From the NCBI GenBank assembly GCA_019747735.1, contig JAIEQL010000038.1, forward strand, positions 1 through 53,551: a stretch of DNA of 53,551 bases. Direction: 5' to 3'. A program made the position numbers and the translations under genes. This DNA comes from Chthoniobacterales bacterium (lineage in GTDB: Bacteria > Verrucomicrobiota > Verrucomicrobiia > Chthoniobacterales > UBA6821). Positions 41,277 to 51,742 of this stretch are shown one piece after another (position 1 is the stretch's first letter; each line of letters opens with the position of its first letter). Below the pieces are notes generated by a model. It did no database searches, was not told where the DNA came from, and saw nothing but the letters and a program-made list of their open reading frames with translations.

Positions 41277-42023
41277 ATGAAACCATTAGAACATCAAGTA
41301 GCCATTGTCACAGGTGCTAGCCGAGGAATCGGCGAAGCCATTGCTCAAGCGCTCGCCGTGGAAGGAGCTAAAATTGCGGTCGTAAGCCGTAGTATGGGAA
41401 CTGCCACCAAAGTGGAAGAAGATCTCAATAAAAAAATTCCAGGATGTGCTAAAGCGTATGCCGTCGATGTAGCTGACTTTGAGGCGGTGAAAAAGATTGG
41501 AGAGCAGATTGTCGCTGACTTTGGACGCGTTGATATTCTTGTCAACAATGCGGGCATCACGCGCGACACCTTGCTCATGAGGATGTCTTCGGAAGATTGG
41601 GATATGGTTCTTAACACGAATCTCAAAGGGGCCTTCAATTTTACACATGCCGTTTTACGTTCGATGATGAAGGCCCGCACAGGCCGCATCATCAATATCA
41701 GTTCTGTCAGTGGCATTATGGGCAATGCAGGTCAGACCAACTATAGCGCCAGCAAAGCAGGTCTCATTGGATTTACCAAAAGCCTCGCTCGCGAAGTATC
41801 CAGTCGTGGCATTACCGCCAATGTCGTGGCTCCTGGCTTTATCGAAACAGACATGACCGCCGTGCTCAATGAAGCTATTCGTCAAGGTGCTGTGACTCAA
41901 ATTCCACTAGCTCGTTTTGGTAAACCCGAGGAGATCGCTGCTGCTGTCGCTTATTTAGCAGGACCGAAGGCAGCCTATGTGACGGGACAGGTGTTAGCCG
42001 TCGATGGAGGGATGTCCATGTAG
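41277..42023 (+). CDS. fabG: 3-oxoacyl-[acyl-carrier-protein] reductase
   Basis: FabG reduces beta-ketoacyl-ACP with NADPH in type II fatty acid synthesis. VTGASRGIGEAIAQ (NADPH motif), NNAGITRDTLLMRMSSEDWDMVLNTNLKG, the catalytic Ser in ISSVSGIMGN, and NYSASKAGLIGFTKSLARE (Tyr-x3-Lys) are classic. Starting at ATG 41277 gives 248 residues, the normal size; the open frame upstream to 41193 is repeat sequence. The stop TAG is the first three bases of a MITE-1 copy (42021), after DGGMSM. Confidence 0.97.
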   Translation: MKPLEHQVAIVTGASRGIGEAIAQALAVEGAKIAVVSRSMGTATKVEEDLNKKIPGCAKAYAVDVADFEAVKKIGEQIVADFGRVDILVNNAGITRDTLLMRMSSEDWDMVLNTNLKGAFNFTHAVLRSMMKARTGRIINISSVSGIMGNAGQTNYSASKAGLIGFTKSLAREVSSRGITANVVAPGFIETDMTAVLNEAIRQGAVTQIPLARFGKPEEIAAAVAYLAGPKAAYVTGQVLAVDGGMSM

Positions 42024-42162
42024 AGCTTGCTTAAAAAGTTTAAAATTGTGCATTGCGTCGTCGCTCCGGTGCTCGCCTCGTCACCTATTTCAATACGCTC
42101 CTTGGCTGTGCTCCTCGACTCCTAGTACTACATCAATTTTATCCATTTTTAAACAAGCTCTA
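42021..42162 (-). mobile_element. MITE-1 copy 4, beginning at the fabG stop codon
   Basis: The ends TAGAGCTTGCTTAAAAAG (42021) and TTTTTAAACAAGCTCTA (ending 42162) are inverted. Read on the minus strand, the core AGGAGCGTATTGAAATAGGT and GAGCACCGGAGCGACGACG match the other copies. The fabG stop is encoded by its first three bases. Confidence 0.85.
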
Positions 42163-42303
42163 CCGCTCTGCATTCGACTGGCGCTTCTGCTCTGCATCCT
42201 CAGCAGCGAACTTTAACAGAATCTCTTCTTTGATAAGTTAAGTTTTGCTGCAGCGCTAGTCGTTGCTTTGTTTTGACACTTCAACTTTTAACTTCGACTC
42301 CTA
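42163..42303. other. Gap between MITE-1 copy 4 and sixA
   Basis: No gene is seen. It ends with a heptamer array (ACACTTCAACTTTTAACTTC, 42274-42293) directly upstream of the sixA ATG. Confidence 0.4.
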
Positions 42304-42795
42304 ATGAAACTCATTATTCTCCGTCATGCTGAAGCCGAAGCCAAAGAAGGCGTTGATTATGAGCGCAAGCTAACGCTTCATGGGCGAGAGCAGGCCATCC
42401 GTGTTGGCAAGTTTTGTAACGATCAATACTTTCGTCCTGACTTGATTTTAACAAGTCCAGTCGTACGGGCTTGTGAGACGGCGGAGCTTTTTGTGGCTCA
42501 GTTTGAGGATGAAATCACATTGATGGAACAACCATGGATTGCTTGTGGAATGACTCCAGAGATCGCCTTGAAAGAGCTTTCCGCTTACAAGAGGGTAGGG
42601 TCACTCCTTCTTGTCGGTCATGAACCCGATCTTGGATGGCTCATAGCCACTTTACTTGGAATACCTCATGCAGAGGGAGTGGAGGTGAAGAAAGCTTCAC
42701 TCACTTGCATTCATGTAGAAAAAATTGCTGCAGGAGCTGGTACATTAGAGTTTTTCATACCCTATGAATTGTTATCAACTTCACCCGTAACCTGA
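42304..42795 (+). CDS. sixA: Phosphohistidine phosphatase SixA
   Basis: SixA-type enzymes remove phosphate from histidine phosphotransfer proteins or related phosphohistidines. The signature LIILRHAEAEAKEGVDYERKLTLHGREQAIRVG starts at residue 3 (nucleophile H8), with DLILTSPVVRACETAELF (about 43-60) and the second histidine in LLLVGHEPDLGWLIATLLG (near 107). Length 163 residues is normal. The C-terminal residues (LSTSPVT) are read from a heptamer-like sequence. glgA follows after 23 bases. Confidence 0.88.
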   Translation: MKLIILRHAEAEAKEGVDYERKLTLHGREQAIRVGKFCNDQYFRPDLILTSPVVRACETAELFVAQFEDEITLMEQPWIACGMTPEIALKELSAYKRVGSLLLVGHEPDLGWLIATLLGIPHAEGVEVKKASLTCIHVEKIAAGAGTLEFFIPYELLSTSPVT

Positions 42796-42818
42796 GTCTC
42801 TGCAACCTTCAGCTTATC

Positions 42819-44021
42819 TTGAAAGCCCTTTTATTAACTAAAGAATACCCACCGCATGTTTATGGTGGTGCTGGAGTGCATGTCACTTATTTAGCCAAAG
42901 AACTTGCAAAATTAATTTCTCTAGAAGTCCGCTGTTTTGGGGGTCAGAGCTTGATGGATGGCAATTTGTCGGTGAGGGGATTTGATTTGGAAGAAATCAT
43001 GAGTTGTCCTAAGCAGCTCAAAAGCCCTATTGATGCGGCTCGCAGAGGTGTTGATATGAATGCTGCTGGTATCAATGCTGATTTGGTCCATTGCCATAGC
43101 TGGTACACACATTTGGGAGGGATCATGGCAAAGCTGCTTTATGGGATTCCCTTAATTATTACAGTTCACTCGCTAGAGCCGCTGCGACCTTGGAAACGAG
43201 AACAATTGGGAGGTGGTTATGATTTTTCGCTTTGGGTAGAGCGACAAGCCCTGGAGCTTGCCGATGCTATTATCGCTGTCTCTCATGAGACTAAAAAAGA
43301 TATTCTCTCCCTCTTTCCCGTTTCAGAAAAAAAAGTGGTGGTGATTCACAATGGAATTGATCTTGAAGAATATTGCGCTACCAAAGATCCAGTGTTGCTC
43401 CAAAAATGGGGGATCAACTCCGAAGAGCCTTACCTCCTTTTTGTAGGTCGCATCACACGTCAAAAAGGAATTATTCATCTTGTCCGAGCTTTTCAAAAAC
43501 TTCAGCTCGGTTTTCAAATCGTTCTTTGTGCTGGTTCTCCTGATACTCCTGAGATTGCTCAAGAAATCGAAGCGGCTATTGCAGCCGCTCAAGAAGAACG
43601 TCCAGGGATCATCTGGATTCGCAATATGGTTGAACGCCATGAAGTGATTGCGCTTTATTCTGGAGCGGCTGTTTTTGTTTGCCCTTCGATTTATGAACCC
43701 TTTGGTATTATCAACTTGGAAGCGATGGCTTGCAGCGTTCCGGTTGTAGCGAGTGCTGTAGGTGGCATTAAAGAAGTGGTAGTTGATGGCGTGACGGGAT
43801 TTTTGGTCGCTGTAGAGCAACAGCAGGAGAGTCCCTTCGAGCCACTGAATCCCGACCAATTTTCTTCTGACTTGGCTGCGAAAATTAATCAACTCATTGC
43901 TGATCCAGCGCTGCGAGCCAGAATGGGAGCGGCTGGACGAGAGCGTGCTGAACATCATTTTTCATGGGAAATGATCGCTAAGAAAACAGAGCGGCTTTAT
44001 GCTAACGTCCTCAATGCCTAA
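42819..44021 (+). CDS. glgA: Glycogen synthase, GT4 actinobacterial type
   Basis: The enzyme transfers glucose from an NDP-glucose to alpha-glucans. The N-terminal KALLLTKEYPPHVYGGAGVHVTYLAKELA (with the VYGGAGVH phosphate-binding loop) matches the TIGR02149-type enzymes, and the C-terminal retaining GT motif EPFGIINLEAMACSVPVVASAVGG (near 293-316) carries the donor-binding glutamates. A TTG codon at 42819 is used because the next ATG would remove this conserved start. Length is 400 residues. It is adjacent to sixA. No other glycogen gene is present in this window. Confidence 0.85.
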   Translation: MKALLLTKEYPPHVYGGAGVHVTYLAKELAKLISLEVRCFGGQSLMDGNLSVRGFDLEEIMSCPKQLKSPIDAARRGVDMNAAGINADLVHCHSWYTHLGGIMAKLLYGIPLIITVHSLEPLRPWKREQLGGGYDFSLWVERQALELADAIIAVSHETKKDILSLFPVSEKKVVVIHNGIDLEEYCATKDPVLLQKWGINSEEPYLLFVGRITRQKGIIHLVRAFQKLQLGFQIVLCAGSPDTPEIAQEIEAAIAAAQEERPGIIWIRNMVERHEVIALYSGAAVFVCPSIYEPFGIINLEAMACSVPVVASAVGGIKEVVVDGVTGFLVAVEQQQESPFEPLNPDQFSSDLAAKINQLIADPALRARMGAAGRERAEHHFSWEMIAKKTERLYANVLNA

Positions 44022-44023
44022 AC

Positions 44024-44055
44024 TGTCTCTACATAATGGCACCTTGATAGAGACA
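44024..44055 (+). terminator. Probable terminator of glgA
   Basis: TGTCTCTA (44024-44031) and TAGAGACA (44048-44055) form a perfect 8-bp stem with a 16-base loop, followed by TTATT. It starts two bases after the glgA stop. Confidence 0.5.
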
Positions 44056-44069
44056 TTATTCAACTATTT

Positions 44070-46275
<2,206 letters not shown>

Positions 46276-46277
46276 GG

Positions 46278-46949
46278 CTAGTGCTTCTTGCTTCTCTTTT
46301 TGGAGTGATGCTTTTTAGGCGTATGACTCCAGGGAGTTGGAATATCAAAGTGGGATAAGGGTAGAATCGCTTTGCCAGGCTTATTCCAGCAGCTTCTCCG
46401 TTTGACGATGAATTCAGTGGGGGTCCAATAATTTAGCAATGTTTTTCCAAACCCAGTATGATTGACCCCAATATTGAGGTTCTTATGAATTTCAAAATGG
46501 AGGTGCGCAGGGTACATCCCATGATTGTTTCCGATAGAGCCGACACGTTGTCCCTTGGTGACAAGGTCCCCTTCTTTCACATCGATCCGATCAAGATGAG
46601 CATAGAGTGAATCAATAAAGTGTGTCTCTCCTTGTTCAAAATAGGCATGGCGAATGACGATCACATTTCCCCATGCGACATGGACATCGCGCGCTAAGAT
46701 CACCATGCCGCGACCGATGCTAAAAACGGGCTTCCCAAGAGAGTTGCCGCTTCCACCATTGATGCTGACCCAGTCTTCTCCGAGATGACCTCCTTGGCGG
46801 AATCCACGTGATTTGTAGAATTCATCAGCATTAGGAGGGGCTACTGGAAAATCAAATCCTTCTGCTAGTGGAATAGAAGAGGGTTTTATTTCTCCATGGA
46901 GGCAGATAATGGAAAATAAAAAGAAAAATAGGAGAAGAAAACGGAACAC
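46278..46949 (-). CDS. M23 (LytM-type) zinc metallopeptidase, secreted
   Basis: M23 enzymes cut peptidoglycan cross-bridges. Using a GTG at 46949 gives a clear signal peptide (FRFLLLFFFLFSIICLHGE); the frame open to 47024 would add a segment read from a heptamer array (YNLQPP). The metal motif is GGHLGEDW (His and Asp) plus HLHFEI (His-x-His) with YAHLD between. Length is 223 residues. It has no amidase activator motif, so it may be catalytically active. It faces carA divergently across 216 bases. Confidence 0.82.
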   Translation of the reverse strand: MFRFLLLFFFLFSIICLHGEIKPSSIPLAEGFDFPVAPPNADEFYKSRGFRQGGHLGEDWVSINGGSGNSLGKPVFSIGRGMVILARDVHVAWGNVIVIRHAYFEQGETHFIDSLYAHLDRIDVKEGDLVTKGQRVGSIGNNHGMYPAHLHFEIHKNLNIGVNHTGFGKTLLNYWTPTEFIVKRRSCWNKPGKAILPLSHFDIPTPWSHTPKKHHSKKRSKKH

Positions 46950-46975
46950 GACTGGAGGTTGCAGGTTATAGGATA
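46950..46975. repeat. Heptamer array in the M23 gene leader
   Basis: On the minus strand the sequence TATAACCTGCAACCTCCAG lies immediately before the GTG start at 46949. It is the AACCTGC type also used before carA and rplB. Confidence 0.5.
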
Positions 46976-47103
46976 AAGTATCTTGCTTTTGGCAATAATC
47001 AGGAAAAAAGTTCCTAAAATTCATTGGAGAAAGTTATAACACATCATTTTTAGAGAAAGTGCTGTTATTAGTCCTTTATCATTTTTAGCGAACCCATAAA
47101 ATT

Positions 47104-47139
47104 TACCTGTAACCTGCAACCTGCAAACTGTAACCTGCC
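47104..47139. repeat. Heptamer array (AACCTGC type) before carA
   Basis: ACCTGTAACCTGCAACCTGC, AAACTGTAACCTGC ends about 26 bases before the carA ATG. Near-duplicate of the array before rplB. Confidence 0.7.
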
Positions 47140-47165
47140 GATTCACTCTTCACCCTTCTCCAGCT

Positions 47166-48302
47166 ATGCCTCACTCACTTTATCCTCCTGCTGTTTTAGT
47201 TTTAGAAGATGGCTCTGTTTTTTCAGGGGTTTCCCAAGGAGCCGTGGGGACTTGCACTGGGGAGATTTGTTTTAATACATCGATGAGTGGCTATCAAGAG
47301 GTCCTTACCGATCCTTCTTATCGTGGTCAGATTGTAACAATGACCTATCCTCAAATGGGCAATTATGGAATCACTCTGGAGGATCAAGAAAGTAGCACCA
47401 TTCATGTGCGTGGCTTTGTCGTGGAAGAAATCAGTGATCTTGCTAGCAATTATCGCTCAGAATCAAGATTGCAGGAGTATCTTCAAAAAAATAATATTGT
47501 TGCTATTGGTAACGTTGATACGCGAGCGCTCACGCGGCATTTGCGTAATGTGGGCGTGATGCGCGCCTGTATCACCACCGAGCTGAATGCAGCAGAAGCT
47601 CTTGTTTTGGCCAAAAGCGCTCCTTTTTTGGAGGAAGCCGACTTGGTTGAAGAGGTTTCGACCAAAGAAATTTATGAGTGGGATCCTCATCGTAGCGATA
47701 GGACCTTAGGCAGTCAGCTTGCCCCAGATCTCGCACAACAGGTCAAAGAACCATTGGTGGTGACTTATGATTTTGGAATAAAAAGGAATATTTTGCGCCT
47801 TTTGAGATGGCATGGAATGAGGGTGATAGTGGTTCCTTCAACAACTTCTGCTGAAGAAGTCTTGGGGATGAATCCCGATGGTCTCTTTTTTTCTAATGGC
47901 CCAGGTGATCCTGCAAAACTTTCTCAGATTCATCAAACCGCCCATTTTCTTTGTGATCACAAGCCAGTCTTTGGGATTTGTCTTGGGTTGCAAATTCTCG
48001 GTCATGCTTTTGGCGCTAAGACCTTCAAGTTAAAATTTGGACATCGTGGAGCCAATCATCCGGTGCAAGACCTGCGCACGGGAAAAGTCCTTATCACTGC
48101 TCAAAATCATGGATACGCAGTGGAAGAAAAACATTTACCTGCAGAGCTCAAAGTCACTCATCGTCATCTCAATGATCAAACCATTGCTGGTTTTTGCCAT
48201 CGCTCAAAACCTGTGCTGGCTGTTCAATTTCATCCTGAAGCCTCTCCAGGACCGCATGATTCGATTTCCTTATTTCGAGAGTTTTTGGAAATGATGTCTT
48301 AG
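47166..48302 (+). CDS. carA: Carbamoyl-phosphate synthase small subunit
   Basis: CarA hydrolyses glutamine and passes ammonia to CarB for pyrimidine and arginine synthesis. The N-terminal domain (VLVLEDGSVFSGVSQGAVGTCTGEICFNTSMSGYQEVLTDPSYRGQIVTMTYPQMGNYGI) and the class I amidotransferase triad region FGICLGLQILGHAFGAKTFKLKFGHRGANHPVQD (Cys near 272) and QFHPEASPGPHDS (His and Glu near 353) are present. Length 378 residues is typical. carB is not next to it; a tRNA and nuo genes follow. Confidence 0.97.
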   Translation: MPHSLYPPAVLVLEDGSVFSGVSQGAVGTCTGEICFNTSMSGYQEVLTDPSYRGQIVTMTYPQMGNYGITLEDQESSTIHVRGFVVEEISDLASNYRSESRLQEYLQKNNIVAIGNVDTRALTRHLRNVGVMRACITTELNAAEALVLAKSAPFLEEADLVEEVSTKEIYEWDPHRSDRTLGSQLAPDLAQQVKEPLVVTYDFGIKRNILRLLRWHGMRVIVVPSTTSAEEVLGMNPDGLFFSNGPGDPAKLSQIHQTAHFLCDHKPVFGICLGLQILGHAFGAKTFKLKFGHRGANHPVQDLRTGKVLITAQNHGYAVEEKHLPAELKVTHRHLNDQTIAGFCHRSKPVLAVQFHPEASPGPHDSISLFREFLEMMS

Positions 48303-48404
48303 TTAGTTGAAGAGTCGCTACAAAGTTAGCGGCATCCCTACCAAGGCGGGGATCCAGCTATGGAACGAAGCTTTACTTAAAAGAGTTAAAGTTAAAACTT
48401 GAAG
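48303..48404. other. Gap between carA and tRNA-Asn
   Basis: Contains GGCATCCCTACCAAGGCGGGGATCC, a relative of common dispersed GGGATCC-type repeats, and a heptamer array (AAAGTTAAAACTTGAAGTTGC, 48388-48408) directly before the putative promoter. No gene is seen. Confidence 0.35.
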
Positions 48405-48432
48405 TTGCATCCTCATTAACTTTGTAGATAAT
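48405..48432 (+). promoter_or_regulatory. Putative promoter of tRNA-Asn
   Basis: TTGCAT (48405-48410) and GATAAT (48427-48432) have a 16-base spacer and lie 34 bases before the mature tRNA. Confidence 0.45.
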
Positions 48433-48465
48433 AGCTCCTCCACCCCAATAGAAGTGGTTTTGCAA

Positions 48466-48540
48466 TCCAGCGTAGCTCAGTGGTAGAGCGGTCGGCTGTT
48501 AACCGATTGGTCGTAGGTTCGAATCCTACCGCTGGAGCCA
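48466..48540 (+). tRNA. tRNA-Asn (anticodon GTT)
   Basis: The acceptor stem TCCAGCG pairs with CGCTGGA, followed by discriminator G and an encoded CCA end (48538-48540). The D-arm contains GCTCAGTGGTAGAGC, the anticodon arm CGGCTGTTAACCG has anticodon GTT, and the T-arm GTAGGTTCGAATCCTAC is standard. Confidence 0.97.
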
Positions 48541-48696
48541 AGAAGATAAGTTGTCAGTTATTCTCGCCTTCACGGGAAGGACGTAGTTCTCGTTTGTCAG
48601 TCGCTGCGGGGTGCCCCCCCTTTACAACTGACAAATTTTTTTGAAGCATTGTGCCTACGTTCCCTAAGACTTACTCGCAGACTTGATATTAATGAG

Positions 48697-49278
48697 ATGA
48701 ACGATCTGAAAAATACTGAAAACCGACAACCGACAACGGACAACTGCGTTCTGACACAAGAAGCTTCAGGGATTTGTAGTCAATCAAGTGTCCTCCCCGC
48801 AGTTCTCCTGCAAAAAATAGAGGAAGCCATTACGCACTATCCTGTTTCTAAAAGAAGTGCGGCGCTCCCTTTGCTCCATCTTTGGCAAAACCATTTTGGG
48901 TTTATTGATGAGAGTGGTGTAGAATGGATCGCTGCAAAGCTAGAGCTCAATCCGATTGCTATTTTGGAAATCGTAACTTTTTATCCATGGTTTCGCCAAA
49001 ATGCGCCAGGCAAAACCATTATTCGCGTTTGTCGTACTCTCTCTTGCGCGATGGCAGGTGCCTATGAATTACACGATGCGTTTTGCAAAGCTACAGGCAT
49101 TGATCCAGAGCACCCCCATGAACAAGGCATGCCAACAAGTCCCGATGGGAAGTTTAGTGTCGAATTTGTAGAGTGCCTCGCTAGCTGCGGTTCTGCCCCT
49201 GTTTGCCTTGTCAATAAAGACCTTCTGGAGTGCGTTGCGCCAGCAGAGGTGGCTGCTATTGTTGAGGAGCGTCGCTAA
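48697..49278 (+). CDS. nuoE: NADH-quinone oxidoreductase subunit E
   Basis: NuoE holds the N1a [2Fe-2S] cluster in the peripheral arm of complex I. The ligands are Cys-x4-Cys in VCRTLSCAMAG (near 112 and 117) and Cys-x3-Cys in ECLASCGSAPVC (near 159 and 163). The helical N-terminal part EAITHYPVSKRSAALPLLHLWQNHFGFI precedes them. A TTG frame to 48649 is also open. ATG at 48697 is used, but its next 45 codons include a heptamer array read as ENRQPTTDN, so the true start may be further downstream, where no ATG/GTG exists before the conserved region. nuoF follows after 136 bases. Confidence 0.93.
   Translation: MNDLKNTENRQPTTDNCVLTQEASGICSQSSVLPAVLLQKIEEAITHYPVSKRSAALPLLHLWQNHFGFIDESGVEWIAAKLELNPIAILEIVTFYPWFRQNAPGKTIIRVCRTLSCAMAGAYELHDAFCKATGIDPEHPHEQGMPTSPDGKFSVEFVECLASCGSAPVCLVNKDLLECVAPAEVAAIVEERR
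48716..48746. repeat. Heptamer array (CGACAAC type) at the nuoE start
   Basis: ACCGACAACCGACAACGGAC repeats AACCGAC and runs to GACAACTGCG. It is read as the non-conserved nuoE N-terminus (ENRQPTTDNC). Confidence 0.6.
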
Positions 49279-49312
49279 TTCTAGCCTATTCAAATGCTAC
49301 TGCTTGAAGATT

Positions 49313-49410
49313 AGTTGAAGTTAAGAGTTGAAGTGGATTCTTCCTTTCAGCAAAATTTTTTTTAAAAGCAAAGCCTAGAATTCTTCAACTTCAACTTTTA
49401 CCTTTCAACT
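49313..49410. repeat. Inverted heptamer arrays between nuoE and nuoF
   Basis: AGTTGAAGTTAAGAGTTGAAGT (49313-49334) is the inverse of the array ACTTCAACTTTTACCTTTCAACT (49387-49410), so a transcript could fold into a weak hairpin around TTCCTTTCAGCAAAATTTTT. The second array abuts the nuoF ATG. Confidence 0.5.
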
Positions 49411-49414
49411 CCCT

Positions 49415-50752
49415 ATGACCTCTCTTCTTCACGAACCACACGCCAAAGAAAGGCGACTCATTTTTGCCAACATTAGCAAGCCAGGCTACAAGCCCGATAT
49501 AGAGACCTATCTCGCTCATGGTGGTTATGCGGAAGCTAAAAAAGCCTTCACGATGAAACCCGAAGAGATTGTTCAAGAGGTGAAAGCCTCCAATCTCAGA
49601 GGTCGTGGAGGGGCCGCTTTCCCAACGGGTGCTAAATGGGGTTTTATTCGCCATGATGATGGGAAGCCTCATTACCTCTGTGTGAATGGGGATGAATCGG
49701 AGCCAGGAACTTTTAAAGATCGTTTTATTTTACACCAAGATCCTCATCAGTTGATTGAAGGGATTATTATTACTTGTTTCGCACTCAATATTCGCTTGGC
49801 CTACATTTATGTTCGCTGTGAGTTTACTTATGCCAAAGAGATCTTGGAAAGAGCATTAAAAGAAGCTTCAGAGCGTGGCTTCTTAGGAAAAAATATTTTT
49901 GGCTCAGGTTTTGATCTGGAAGTCTATGTCCACGAAGGTGCTGGTGCCTATATTTGTGGAGAAGAGACAAGTTTGCTCGAGTCATTGGAAGGGAAACGTC
50001 CTTATCCTCGTATAAAGCCACCCTATTTTCCAGCCGTCCTGGGCCTTTATATGTCCCCGACCATTGTCAACAATGTCGAAACGATTTGTCATGTAAAACA
50101 CATCTTGCGCCTTGGAGCAGCTGAATATGCGGCTATGGGGACTTCGGGAGATGGTGGTACGCGCACCTTTTGCGTGAGTGGCGATGTCGTGCGCCCTGGT
50201 TTTTATGAATTGCCAGTGGGAGCAGTGACCATGGGAGAGTTGATTTTTGATCTTTGCGGTGGGCTGCGCCCAGGGCGAACGCTTAAAGCGATTATCCCTG
50301 GAGGAAGCTCTTCGAAAATCTTGCGTGCTGGGGAAGTTTATAAAATAAAAAGCAAAGCAGCTGATGGTTCCATGATAGAAAAAGAGGTCAAGCTACTCGA
50401 TCTCGTCTTGGATGCTGCTTCTGTAGCGGCTGCAGGGTCAATGGTCGGAAGTGCTGCAGTGATTGTGATGGATGATTCGCGAAATATGGTTTGGGCACTC
50501 AACAACCTTAATCAGTTTTATGCTCATGAAAGTTGTGGCCAATGCACTCCTTGTCGGGAAGGGACTCTTTGGATGTCGAAGCTTTCCACGCGGATGCTCT
50601 CTGGAAAAGGGGAGGCCTCCGATCCTACGATGCTCCACACCATTGCTGATAATATTGCCGGCCGCACCATCTGTGCCTTTGGGGAAGCGGCTTCCTGGCC
50701 TACTCAGAGTTTTATTGATAAATTTCCAGAGGAGTTTGAAGCGATGCTTTAA
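49415..50752 (+). CDS. nuoF: NADH-quinone oxidoreductase subunit F
   Basis: NuoF binds NADH and FMN and carries the N3 [4Fe-4S] cluster at the entry of complex I. The FMN loop GRGGAAFPTGAKWGF (near 63-77), the NADH-binding YICGEETSLLESLEGKRPYPRIKPPYF (near 187-212) and the cluster ligands SCGQCTPCREG (C374, C377, C380) with C near 420 (TICAFGEA) are present. Length is 445 residues, standard. nuoE and nuoF are separate from any other complex I gene here; nuoG and others are not in the window. Its 3' end overlaps the next gene by 41 bases, on opposite strands. Confidence 0.97.
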   Translation: MTSLLHEPHAKERRLIFANISKPGYKPDIETYLAHGGYAEAKKAFTMKPEEIVQEVKASNLRGRGGAAFPTGAKWGFIRHDDGKPHYLCVNGDESEPGTFKDRFILHQDPHQLIEGIIITCFALNIRLAYIYVRCEFTYAKEILERALKEASERGFLGKNIFGSGFDLEVYVHEGAGAYICGEETSLLESLEGKRPYPRIKPPYFPAVLGLYMSPTIVNNVETICHVKHILRLGAAEYAAMGTSGDGGTRTFCVSGDVVRPGFYELPVGAVTMGELIFDLCGGLRPGRTLKAIIPGGSSSKILRAGEVYKIKSKAADGSMIEKEVKLLDLVLDAASVAAAGSMVGSAAVIVMDDSRNMVWALNNLNQFYAHESCGQCTPCREGTLWMSKLSTRMLSGKGEASDPTMLHTIADNIAGRTICAFGEAASWPTQSFIDKFPEEFEAML

Positions 50753-51314
50753 CAACTTTAAACTTAAAAGTTAGCTGTTTGGGATTTTTGTAGAGAGGAT
50801 TGTTTCTCGTAAAAGTTAATGTTGTTAGATTCAAAGAATAGGCTCTAAATTCATAAGAAATACCTATTTTTTGATAATTTTTATGGCTCCATTCTGGCCA
50901 TAGAGTAAAGGACGCACCTCCTTCCCATAATCCTGGTAGTAACTTTAAACTTTCGCCCTCTTGCTGGAAGGTCCATGGATTATGGTAGAGGTAATCCTCC
51001 TGTAAAGAATCATAAGAAAACTCTACAAGATTTTTTCCTAAGTCGATTTCAATAGGCTGTCCTTGAGGAACAATGATTATATTTTCTGACTTGGTCTTTT
51101 CTAAGGCAACACGTTGGTCTACTCTAAGGTAATGAGAAAAATCAGCATCTTCTTCAATTTGATCATCTCCTTTTAATGCTAAAGCGGATTCATCTTTAAC
51201 GATATTATCGGCGCAAGAAGGTGTTTGTAGGCTTAAATCAGCAAAAGAAAAGCTTGTCCAAAAAGAGCAATAAATGAGAAGTAAAAATAAAAATTTCTTA
51301 AAGATTTTTTTCAT
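50712..51314 (-). CDS. Secreted protein of unknown function
   Basis: A start at 51314 (MKKIFKKFLFLLLIYCSFWTS) gives a signal peptide with cleavage near SFA; the open frame continues upstream to 51383 with a non-conserved lead. The mature protein is about 175 residues, acidic near its N-terminus, and seems rich in beta-strand patterns (SFTLWPEWSH, LTTLTFTRNNPLYK). No family is recognised. The last 13 codons overlap nuoF on the opposite strand. Because codon use and signal look normal, I believe it is a true gene, with modest certainty. Confidence 0.5.
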   Translation of the reverse strand: MKKIFKKFLFLLLIYCSFWTSFSFADLSLQTPSCADNIVKDESALALKGDDQIEEDADFSHYLRVDQRVALEKTKSENIIIVPQGQPIEIDLGKNLVEFSYDSLQEDYLYHNPWTFQQEGESLKLLPGLWEGGASFTLWPEWSHKNYQKIGISYEFRAYSLNLTTLTFTRNNPLYKNPKQLTFKFKVVKASLQTPLEIYQ

Positions 51315-51375
51315 AAATTTATAGGATCGAAACAAGTGTAGTGTATTAATTCGAGTTCTGCAGTTGAGGTGAATG

Positions 51376-51512
51376 ATCCTCAAAACGTAAATGTACGCCT
51401 CACCGATTTAAAAACCTTTTTTAGATCAAGTCCTTACCTCATATTTCCCATTTCCATTCACGTTTTGAGGATGATATTTTGTAAAAACTTGGTCTAAAGA
51501 TGTTTTTTTAAA
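51376..51512. repeat. Interleaved inverted repeats (A-B-A'-B')
   Basis: ATCCTCAAAACGTAAATG (51376-51393) pairs with CATTCACGTTTTGAGGAT (51455-51472), and TTTAAAAACCTTTTTTAGATC (51407-51430) with the region at 51488-51512. The two pairs are crossed, not nested, which would need a pseudoknot in RNA. It lies in the gap upstream of the secreted protein and 231 bases from the hydrolase gene. Confidence 0.55.
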
Positions 51513-51742
51513 TCATGCAGTGTGTATTTCATGCATAAGTGATTTGAAAAGATGAATGGCCAAGGTATTGCGACAGCTCGCCATTCGCAATTGCGGAACT
51601 TCGGTTAAATCGATAATGGAACGCCATAAGCTTGTTTTTTTTTCCTGAGACTGCGTACTCATCCTTCACTCTATCTTTGGATAACGCTGAAGTCTTCGGC
51701 CTTATCTTAAGAAAAAATTTCAGCGCTTCTATCGCTCTCTTC
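51513..51742. other. Gap after the interleaved repeats
   Basis: No gene is seen. Sequence is AT-rich with a short CGCCATTCGCAATTGCGGA-type palindrome near 51579-51597 (GCAATTGC), and it precedes the end of the convergent hydrolase gene. Confidence 0.3.

Noticed and set aside
43323..43958. 211-codon open frame on the minus strand
   Set aside because: It lies antisense to glycogen synthase and reads Ser/Arg/Asn-rich sequence without family features.
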